Source of the DNA: Brachyspira sp. CAG:484
Lineage (GTDB): Bacteria; Cyanobacteriota; Vampirovibrionia; Gastranaerophilales; Gastranaerophilaceae
NCBI GenBank assembly: GCA_000431315.1
Contig: HF989686.1
Span: 1-19,810 of the forward strand
Direction: 5' to 3'
Length of the DNA: 19,810 nucleotides
A program made the translations under genes and the position numbers. Below are positions 13,872 to 19,061 of this stretch, one piece after another. Under the pieces are notes generated by a model. The model ran no database searches. It was not told where the DNA came from and was given only the letters and a program-made list of their open reading frames with translations. Positions within the stretch are counted from its first letter, which is position 1. Each line of letters opens with the position of its first letter.

Positions 13872-15245
13872 TTATTTTACTTCCCAGACAGTGCCTTCTT
13901 TACCGTCTTTCAAAACTATATTCACTTCATCCAGGGCAACCCTGATTTTGTCTGCCACGTCCCAATTTTTTGCATCGCGGGCTTCTTTTCTGAACGCAAT
14001 TAACTCGTCCATTGAAGAAAAATCTTTGCCAAGTTTTTCTGATACATGTTTTACTGCATCAGAGAGTTCTTCTTCTGACAGTGTTGGCTTTTCAAAACTA
14101 AAGCCCAGCACTCCTGCAAGTTTATAAAGAATAGTAAACGCATCTTTTTCGTCTTTGTTAGCTCTGTTTGCAAGGTCAAAGAGAATTGCAAGGGCTTTTG
14201 ATGTATTTAAATCATCATCCATTGCTTCAACAAACTTTGCATAGTCTTCTGTTTTTGTAATATCTAAATCTTCGTTAATTTTAGTTCGTTTAGCATTAAG
14301 CATTCTTTTTACACCGGCCTGAGCTGATGCAAGAGCTTCATCAGAAAACTCAACAGGCATTCTGTAATGATTTGTCAGGATAAAGAAGCGGATTGTGTTT
14401 GCATCGTATTTTTTGAGCAAATCATCAATCGTCAAAAAGTTACCGAGAGATTTTGACATTTTTTCTTTGTTAATAGTAACAAAACCGTTGTGAAGCCAGT
14501 AATTCACAAATTTGCATCCGTTAGCACATTCAGATTGTGCAATTTCGTTTTCGTGGTGCGGGAATATTAAATCAGCACCGCCTGCGTGAATATCAATAGT
14601 TTTGCCAAGATATTTACGGCTCATGGCAGAACATTCAATATGCCACCCCGGGCGTCCGACACCCCATGGGCTTCTGTAACCAAACTTTTCATCCTTTTTC
14701 CACAATGCAAAATCTAGCGGATCTTCTTTGTGTTCCCCGACTTCAATTCTTGCACCGCTTTCAAGCTGGTCTATAGGCTGCTTGGAAAGCCAGCCGTAGC
14801 GCGGGAATTTTTTAACCCTGAAATACACATCGCCATCAGCTTCATAAGCATAGCCGTTTTTGATTAAATCTTTAACAATAGAAATCATTTCGCCGAGAGT
14901 TTTAGTGGCAAAAGGTTCAACATCAGGCTTCAAAGTATTCAAAGCTTTCATTGAATTTTCAAACTGTTTATACCAGTATTGTGAAACTTCTTCGGGTGTT
15001 TTGTTTTCTTTTTCTGCCTTTTTAAGTATCTTGTCGTCAACATCTGTAACATTTCGGCAGTAAGTAACATCATATCCTTTGAATTTTAAATATCTGTATA
15101 AAACATCCCAGGTAATATAGCATCTGGCGTGTCCCAAATGAGCAAAGTCATAAACGGTAGGACCGCAGACATACATTTTAACTTTATTATCTTCAATAGG
15201 TTTAAATTCTTCGATAGTGTTAGAATAAGAATTGTGTAATTTCAT
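13872..15245 (-). CDS. cysS: Cysteinyl-tRNA synthetase
   Basis: 457 aa, the normal size. The ATG at 15245 is chosen because GAGGG stands 9 nt upstream; an ATG at 15254 touches the GAGGG and is unlikely. Class I features: Zn site CGPTVYD (C27), HIGH motif as AHLGHARCY (35-43), HIECSAMSRKYLG with a second Zn Cys, FPHHENEIAQSE with His/Glu Zn ligands, KMSKS as KEKMSKSLGNF (about 264-274), and a C-terminal helical DALR-like domain ending with the anticodon-binding region. It charges tRNA-Cys in the cytoplasm. I saw no T-box in the leader. Confidence 0.97.
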   Translation of the reverse strand: MKLHNSYSNTIEEFKPIEDNKVKMYVCGPTVYDFAHLGHARCYITWDVLYRYLKFKGYDVTYCRNVTDVDDKILKKAEKENKTPEEVSQYWYKQFENSMKALNTLKPDVEPFATKTLGEMISIVKDLIKNGYAYEADGDVYFRVKKFPRYGWLSKQPIDQLESGARIEVGEHKEDPLDFALWKKDEKFGYRSPWGVGRPGWHIECSAMSRKYLGKTIDIHAGGADLIFPHHENEIAQSECANGCKFVNYWLHNGFVTINKEKMSKSLGNFLTIDDLLKKYDANTIRFFILTNHYRMPVEFSDEALASAQAGVKRMLNAKRTKINEDLDITKTEDYAKFVEAMDDDLNTSKALAILFDLANRANKDEKDAFTILYKLAGVLGFSFEKPTLSEEELSDAVKHVSEKLGKDFSSMDELIAFRKEARDAKNWDVADKIRVALDEVNIVLKDGKEGTVWEVK

Positions 15246-15310
15246 TAAAATCATCCCTCATTTTACCGCCGCAGATACAAACTTAACAGGGCAGATATGT
15301 GTTCAATTTA

Positions 15311-15319
15311 ATTCTAACA
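15311..15319 (-). promoter_or_regulatory. Candidate cysS promoter (extended -10)
   Basis: Minus strand TG-T-TAGAAT (15319-15311) is an extended -10 without a clear -35; the start would be near 15304, about 60 nt before the ATG. Confidence 0.4.
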
Positions 15320-15411
15320 CAAAAAAATTTTTTCATAGCTGAAAGAAACGTTTGGCAAAAACATTAATATTATTTCCGTTAAACACAGGATTTATTTTTA
15401 AATTATTAATA

Positions 15412-15506
15412 TAAAATAATAGAGAAAGGGCAAGCCCTTAGCATTAACTTACTTTTGTGCCGCGGACTAAAAATCAGATAAGGACATGAAAGGGGGTGAT
15501 GCAAAT
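15412..15506 (+). promoter_or_regulatory. Promoter -10 and structured leader of peptide A
   Basis: TAAAAT (15412-15417) with a poor -35 would start transcription near 15424. The leader opens with AAGGG-CAAG-CCCTT (15426-15439), the counterpart of AGGGC-A-GCCCT in locus B. Its CCCTT can pair alternatively with AAGGG of the Shine-Dalgarno AAAGGGGG (15489-15496). TGTGCCGCGGA (15456-15466) resembles TGTGCGGA (15589-15596) in the 3' hairpin, so the antisense RNA could also touch the leader. Confidence 0.5.
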
Positions 15507-15578
15507 ATGGATTTCAGTATTACTGAAAAAGCGCTAATACTATTCTTACTGATAATATTAGCGCTCAAATCCAAATAA
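15507..15578 (+). CDS. Tiny hydrophobic peptide A, candidate type I toxin
   Basis: 23 aa: MDFSITEKALILFLL then IILALKSK. A single apolar helix with a Lys-rich end, like known type I toxins of bacteria. AAAGGGGG (15489-15496) stands 10 nt before the ATG. The coding sequence contains the inverted repeat AGCGCTAATA (15530-15539) / TATTAGCGCT (15556-15565), which on the other strand is the terminator of an antisense RNA, and a smaller TTTCAGT-ATT-ACTGAAA. Peptide B has no obvious residue-level similarity, but leader, antisense promoter and terminator placement are the same. It lies between cysS and the third HTH gene. Toxicity is not shown. Confidence 0.6.
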   Translation: MDFSITEKALILFLLIILALKSK

Positions 15579-15616
15579 AGGGCTTGAATGTGCGGATTGC
15601 CGTCCGCACTCCCTTT
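15525..15616 (-). ncRNA. Antisense small RNA A, candidate type I antitoxin
   Basis: About 90 nt. It starts AAAGGGAGTGCGGA, folds as AAAGGG (15616-15611) with CCCTTT (15582-15577) and GTGCGGA (15609-15603) with TCCGCAC (15596-15590), exposing the loop CGGCAA and a 3'-side bulge ATTCAAG. It ends at the 10-bp stem AGCGCTAATA/TATTAGCGCT and a run of five T. Start sequence AAGGGAGT, hairpin with 3'-side bulge and length all match antisense RNA B. Confidence 0.6.
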
Positions 15617-15618
15617 TT
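15577..15618 (+). terminator. Intrinsic terminator of peptide A mRNA
   Basis: AAAGGG (15577-15582) pairs with CCCTTT (15611-15616) and GTGCGGA (15590-15596) with TCCGCAC (15603-15609), followed by a T run (15614-15618). It begins within the stop codon of peptide A. Confidence 0.8.
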
Positions 15619-15620
15619 AT

Positions 15621-15648
15621 ATTATAAACTATCTTTTATAAATTTCAA
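15621..15648 (-). promoter_or_regulatory. Antisense RNA promoter (locus A)
   Basis: Minus strand TTGAAA (15648-15643), 16 nt and consensus TATAAT (15626-15621). The same spacing and near-identical downstream bases (ATAAA..AAGGGAGT) occur at locus B. Confidence 0.75.
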
Positions 15649-15706
15649 GTGTTTAATCGCCAGCACAGATGTCTGGCAAAAGCAGAGAAACAAAAAACTA
15701 AAAATT

Positions 15707-15916
15707 TTATTTTTCTTTAATGATTAATTCATAACCTAAATAATCAAGAATTTGTTGAACTTCTTCAAATTTGATAGTTTTATTTTTAATTTTTGCAGAA
15801 ATGTTGCTTGGTCCGGTTGTAAAAATTCCGGCATCCCTCAATGCACGAACAACTTTGTTCATTGAAGTACATTTTCTACCAATTAAAGCTTTAAGTTCAA
15901 TTCTTATGTCCAACAT
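15707..15916 (-). CDS. Small HTH-like regulator (HTH 3)
   Basis: 69 aa from the ATG at 15916. A longer reading from a TTG at 15955 would start inside the -35 box and is rejected. The sequence (DIRIELKALIGRKCTSMNK ... SNISAKIKNKTIKFEEVQQILDYLGYELIIKEK) resembles the small Cro/CI-like proteins of clostridia and relatives that read 'ELK.L..R.G.sm..v...N...k...IK..E...I.e.LGY.i'. There is no Shine-Dalgarno and only about 4 nt of predicted leader. It is divergent from the 64-aa-nusB-ftsY operon; the 37-bp palindrome in front of that operon is its plausible target. DNA binding is inferred from the family. Confidence 0.72.
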   Translation of the reverse strand: MLDIRIELKALIGRKCTSMNKVVRALRDAGIFTTGPSNISAKIKNKTIKFEEVQQILDYLGYELIIKEK

Positions 15917-15926
15917 ATCAATAAAT

Positions 15927-15977
15927 ATGATATTGCATGGTTGGATGTTTGACAAAATAGCTTACTTGTATTATGAT
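15927..15977. promoter_or_regulatory. Divergent promoters sharing one -35 site
   Basis: Plus strand: TTGACA (15949-15954), 17 nt, TATGAT (15972-15977), start near 15984. Minus strand: TTGTCA (15955-15950), 17 nt, TATCAT (15932-15927), start near 15920. The two -35 hexamers overlap in TTGACAA, so both promoters cannot be occupied at once. Confidence 0.7.
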
Positions 15978-16007
15978 TATATTTGATAATATCAAATATA
16001 ATCATAA
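15971..16007. repeat. 37-bp perfect inverted repeat, candidate operator
   Basis: Left arm TTATGATTATATTTGAT (15971-15987), centre AAT, right arm ATCAAATATAATCATAA (15991-16007): 17 of 17 bases pair. It covers the -10 box and the expected start site of the plus-strand operon, so most of the left arm would not be in the RNA; a protein-binding site is more likely than an RNA hairpin. Confidence 0.85.
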
Positions 16008-16025
16008 CGAATATTAAGGAGCTTT

Positions 16026-16220
16026 ATGTTTTGGGCAAAATTTAACATCGCAGCAACTATTCTTGAAGAGCTACAGGAGTACCTCGAAGAGCTTACCGAA
16101 AAAACTACAGTTTCTAACGAAGAAATTAAAAAGGCTTTCTCTAAATGTATTGACCTCAATACTGCTTTAATTCATGTACTTGCTGAAGCTGATAAATTAC
16201 AAAAATCCTCCTTGTCCTGA
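16026..16220 (+). CDS. Unknown 64-aa helical protein
   Basis: 64 aa, predicted almost entirely helical and rich in Glu, Lys and Leu (ILEELQEYLEELTEK at about 12-26; AFSKCIDLNTALIHVLAEADKLQ at 37-59). The size and helical form recall XseB (exonuclease VII small subunit), but the XseB signature is absent and I do not assign it. AAGGAG (16016-16021) lies 4 nt before the ATG, so the gene is well supported. It is the first gene after the large palindrome, 54 nt before nusB. Confidence 0.7.
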   Translation: MFWAKFNIAATILEELQEYLEELTEKTTVSNEEIKKAFSKCIDLNTALIHVLAEADKLQKSSLS

Positions 16221-16274
16221 AAATTTTTTCATGTTAGCATTGGCTGTGTAGATAAATTTATGTGAGGAAATATT

Positions 16275-16934
16275 ATGCAAGCCCGTAGAGCAGCCAGAGA
16301 ATTGGCATTTATCCTGTTTTCACAATTTGATAAAAAAATTACTAATTATTCAAGACAAGACCTTGAAGATATTATATTAAAATCTGTTAGAATTTTAACA
16401 AGCAACGCAAGTGATGAGCTGAAAATTACTGTCGGCGCTCTCGTCGAAATGAAAGACCAGATTGATACATACGAAGCTGAACACGAAACAAATCTCAAAA
16501 GACCGCTTGATGTTTCTAATGTTCCTGTTCCTCTACCAATGACTTCTGATATGTCAGGCAGAATTAATGAAATGATTGAAATCGCTGAAAAAGCGCTTCT
16601 CGCTCTCGAAATTGCAGAGTTTACTACTCTCGATGCGCAGAATGAAGTTAAAGATTATGCTATCCGCATTGCTGAATTCTTCCAGAAATATCACAAAGAA
16701 ATTGACGAAATGATTAAACGACACGCTAAAAACTGGGATTTCCAACGCCTGATTAAAATGGACAAAGATATTCTCAGAATTGCTATAGTTGAGCTTCTTT
16801 ATATGAAAGATGCTCCGATGAAGGTTGTTGTTGATGAAGCGCTTGAACTTGCAAAAAAATATTCTACAGACGACAGTTCAGCGTTCATTAACGGCGTTCT
16901 CGCTAAAATAATCGTTGAAAACGGACTTAGATAA
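16275..16934 (+). CDS. nusB: Transcription antitermination protein NusB, long form
   Basis: 219 aa against about 140 in E. coli. The N-terminal MQARRAARELAFILFSQF (1-18) carries the RNA-binding Arg-rich helix; the C-terminal half (about 150-219: NWDFQRLIKMDKDILRIAIVELLY ... EALELAKKYSTDDSSAFINGVLAKI) is classical NusB. Between them about 80 extra residues, including a Pro-rich turn VSNVPVPLPM (80-89) and long helices, resemble the enlarged NusB of cyanobacteria. NusB binds boxA RNA with NusE (S10) for rRNA antitermination. GAGGA lies about 8 nt before the ATG. ftsY starts 1 nt after its stop. Confidence 0.93.
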   Translation: MQARRAARELAFILFSQFDKKITNYSRQDLEDIILKSVRILTSNASDELKITVGALVEMKDQIDTYEAEHETNLKRPLDVSNVPVPLPMTSDMSGRINEMIEIAEKALLALEIAEFTTLDAQNEVKDYAIRIAEFFQKYHKEIDEMIKRHAKNWDFQRLIKMDKDILRIAIVELLYMKDAPMKVVVDEALELAKKYSTDDSSAFINGVLAKIIVENGLR

Positions 16935-16935
16935 C

Positions 16936-17850
16936 ATGTTTAAATTCTTCTCTGACGGATTTAATAACTTTAAAAAAGCTGTTTCAAATACTGCAAGTGC
17001 ACTTGTCGGTAACATTACAGCTTCGATTGAACATGAGGAAGAATTTTCAGAGTTTGTACTGGAAGATATGGAAGATTTGCTTATCAGCGCGGATCTCGGC
17101 GTAACCTATTCCTCCGAACTCGTTGATAAACTCCGTAACCAGTCAAAAGTTAAACCCTCAGAGGTTAAAGAATATCTGAAAAACGAGTTTTTGAAAACAC
17201 TTCAGGATGCAGGAAGCAATGAATTAAATTACACACCTGATGCGCTGAATATTTACTTTATAACCGGCGTAAACGGGGCAGGAAAAACTACATTGATAGG
17301 AAAACTTGCTTACCGCTTCAAAAATCAGGGGAAAAAAGTTCTAATTGCTGCAGGTGATACTTTCCGCGCAGCAGCAGAAGAACAGCTTGACATATGGTCA
17401 AAACGAGCCGGCGCAGATATTGTAAGACGCGACAAGGCTGATCCGGCATCCGTTGTTTATGAGGCAATTCAAAAAGCACGCAGCGAAAAATACGATGTAA
17501 TCCTTGTTGACACTGCCGGAAGACTTCAAAATAAGTTTAACCTGATGGAAGAGCTTGCAAAAATAAAAAATGTCATTGACAAAAATGCTCCTGAAAGCCT
17601 TCGGGAATGTATGCTTGTACTAGATGCAAACACCGGTCAGAACGGACTTCAGCAGGCTAAAGTTTTTACAGAAGCAGTAAACGTCACATCAGTTGCGCTT
17701 ACAAAACTTGACGGCTCTGCCAAAGGGGCTGTTGTGATTGCGGTGGCAAAGGAAATGAAACTTCCTGTCAAGCTTGTCGGTGTAGGCGAAAAAATGGAAG
17801 ATTTAAAAGACTTTAATTCAGAAGAGTTTATCGAGGCAATTTTTAACTAA
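16936..17850 (+). CDS. ftsY: Signal recognition particle receptor FtsY
   Basis: 304 aa from the ATG at 16936, 1 nt after the nusB stop; a TTG at 16915 would overlap nusB. Short N-terminal region without the long acidic A domain, then NG domain: N helix bundle (1-90), G1 GVNGAGKTT (about 111-119), DTFRAAAEEQL, DTAGR (G3), TKLDGSAKGA (G4; usually TKLDGTAKGG) and VGVGEKMEDLKDF. No Met-rich M domain, so it is FtsY rather than Ffh. It receives SRP-ribosome complexes at the inner membrane. The stop TAA overlaps the next ATG (TAATG). Confidence 0.96.
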   Translation: MFKFFSDGFNNFKKAVSNTASALVGNITASIEHEEEFSEFVLEDMEDLLISADLGVTYSSELVDKLRNQSKVKPSEVKEYLKNEFLKTLQDAGSNELNYTPDALNIYFITGVNGAGKTTLIGKLAYRFKNQGKKVLIAAGDTFRAAAEEQLDIWSKRAGADIVRRDKADPASVVYEAIQKARSEKYDVILVDTAGRLQNKFNLMEELAKIKNVIDKNAPESLRECMLVLDANTGQNGLQQAKVFTEAVNVTSVALTKLDGSAKGAVVIAVAKEMKLPVKLVGVGEKMEDLKDFNSEEFIEAIFN

Positions 17851-18467
17851 TGAAAGTATTGGAAAAAACTTTTTCAAAAAATGGAGCAGAAATAACTCTG
17901 CTCGGCTCGGAGCAATCAAAAAATATTCTAGTAATAGGAGTGTTCCATGGAGATGAGCCGCAGGGTAAATTCCTTATAGAAAATTACTTAAAGGAAAACG
18001 TGAGCCATCTTCTTTTTATCCCCTGCCTGAACCCTGACGGAATGGAAAGGAATGTCCGCACAAATGCTAACGGAGTAGATTTGAACAGGAATTTCCCTAC
18101 AAAAAACTGGGAATTAACAGAAAAAAACGAATTTTTCGGAGGAAACTCTCCTGGAAGCGAGATTGAAACAAAATTTCTTGTTAACATTATCGAAAAGTAC
18201 AAGCCGCGTCTAATATTAACCCTCCATGCGCCTTTTAAAGTTGTAAACTATGATGGTAATGCAAAAGAAATTTGTGAAAAAATCTCAAAAATTATTAATT
18301 ATCCGGTTGAAGAAAGCATAGGCTACCCAACCCCGGGAAGTTTCGGGACATATGCAGGTATTGAAAATGCTATTCCAACTATTACGCTTGAACTCGATGA
18401 AGAATGCCCGGTTCAAAATTTGATTCCTCCGGTTAACGAGATTTTTAAATTATTGGAAATTTGTTAA
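17850..18467 (+). CDS. mpaA: MpaA-like M14 peptidase (murein peptide amidase)
   Basis: 205 aa, no signal peptide, so cytoplasmic. Zinc ligands H33 and E36 in FHGDEPQG and H126 in TLHAP; substrate-binding R70 and N79-R80 in NPDGMERNVRTNANGVDLNRNF; catalytic Glu in TITLELDEE (E181). The sequences NANGVDLNRNFP, PGSEIET and GYPTPGSFGTY are as in E. coli MpaA, which cuts the gamma-D-Glu-diaminopimelate bond in recycled wall peptides. The gene overlaps the ftsY stop by 1 nt (TAATG) and is translationally coupled. The role is inferred from the close motif match; a generic M14 carboxypeptidase is the alternative. Confidence 0.82.
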   Translation: MKVLEKTFSKNGAEITLLGSEQSKNILVIGVFHGDEPQGKFLIENYLKENVSHLLFIPCLNPDGMERNVRTNANGVDLNRNFPTKNWELTEKNEFFGGNSPGSEIETKFLVNIIEKYKPRLILTLHAPFKVVNYDGNAKEICEKISKIINYPVEESIGYPTPGSFGTYAGIENAIPTITLELDEECPVQNLIPPVNEIFKLLEIC

Positions 18468-18486
18468 GAATGTAAACAATTTTACT

Positions 18487-18519
18487 ACATGCTGAAATCA
18501 CTGCATCTCAGATGTTTTT
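18487..18519 (+). terminator. Candidate terminator after mpaA
   Basis: ACAT-(G)-CTGA (18487-18495) pairs with TCAG-ATGT (18508-18515), 8 bp with one bulged base and a 12-nt loop, followed by TTTTT. A moderate hairpin closing the 64-aa/nusB/ftsY/mpaA operon. Confidence 0.5.
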
Positions 18520-18520
18520 A

Positions 18521-18540
18521 TTTAAGTAAGAGAACTTAAA
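18521..18540. repeat. Inverted repeat before the 153-aa gene
   Basis: TTTAAGT (18521-18527), 6-nt spacer, ACTTAAA (18534-18540), a perfect 7-bp repeat between the mpaA terminator and the ribosome site of the next gene. It may be an operator or a leader hairpin. Confidence 0.5.
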
Positions 18541-18561
18541 TTAATAAGAGGAGCAGCGAAT

Positions 18562-19023
18562 ATGGTATCAAATGTCAATAGTGTGAACGGTGTTAGAGCC
18601 GCCAAAGCAGCTCAGACTGGAGGAGAACAGGGCGGTAAAATCGGCAATATTCCGATTGGGCAAAGAACTGAACTGCATAAACAGCAGGAAGCTTTAAAAA
18701 CATTTACTGATGAAGTAAATGCAGGTAATGTGAAATATGAAGAACCTAACTGGTTCTTAAAACTTCTTGGTGCAGAAAATAACTTTACAATAACTCTTAA
18801 TGATAAAAGTACCACACTTGGTGATATTAAAATAAAATATAACCTTGCAGACGGAACTATGTATCAAAATATCCGCGATGATTACGGCGGAAACAGAGAT
18901 AAATACAAAGTTCCAATAGGACCGGATGACAAGCCTTATGTTGTTATCAACTCTAAAGATTTGAGTACCGCAACCGGAATTTCAGAAGAAAATCTAAAAG
19001 CTATGGTTCAAAAAGATAATTAA
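18562..19023 (+). CDS. Unknown 153-aa hydrophilic protein
   Basis: 153 aa, no signal peptide or membrane segment. The N-terminus (1-30) is Gly/Ala/Gln-rich and probably disordered, residues 32-55 are helical (TELHKQQEALKTFTDEVNAG), and the rest looks beta-rich with a short Trp-Phe patch (EPNWFLKLLGAENNF at 60-74). I do not recognise a family. AGAGGAG (18547-18553) lies 8 nt before the ATG and a strong terminator follows, so it is a real single-gene unit. The N-terminus SNVNSVNGVRAAKAA resembles small exported or surface-appendage proteins of this lineage, but that is only a guess. Confidence 0.7.
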   Translation: MVSNVNSVNGVRAAKAAQTGGEQGGKIGNIPIGQRTELHKQQEALKTFTDEVNAGNVKYEEPNWFLKLLGAENNFTITLNDKSTTLGDIKIKYNLADGTMYQNIRDDYGGNRDKYKVPIGPDDKPYVVINSKDLSTATGISEENLKAMVQKDN

Positions 19024-19027
19024 AATT

Positions 19028-19054
19028 AAAGACCGCTCTAATAAAGCGGTCTTT
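19028..19054. terminator. Bidirectional terminator, 153-aa gene and prepilin gene 3
   Basis: Perfect 10-bp stem AAAGACCGCT / AGCGGTCTTT with a 7-nt loop between convergent stop codons. Confidence 0.9.
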
Positions 19055-19061
19055 AGTTATT

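Noticed and set aside
15246..15420. T-box leader upstream of cysS
   Set aside because: No T-box sequence, antiterminator or terminator is visible on the minus strand.
15499..15537. Alternative 12-codon ORF starting ATG at 15499
   Set aside because: The ribosome site ends only 2 nt before it; the 23-codon frame from 15507 has proper spacing and a hydrophobic product.
16026..16220. xseB (exonuclease VII small subunit)
   Set aside because: Similar size and helicity, but the conserved XseB pattern is missing.
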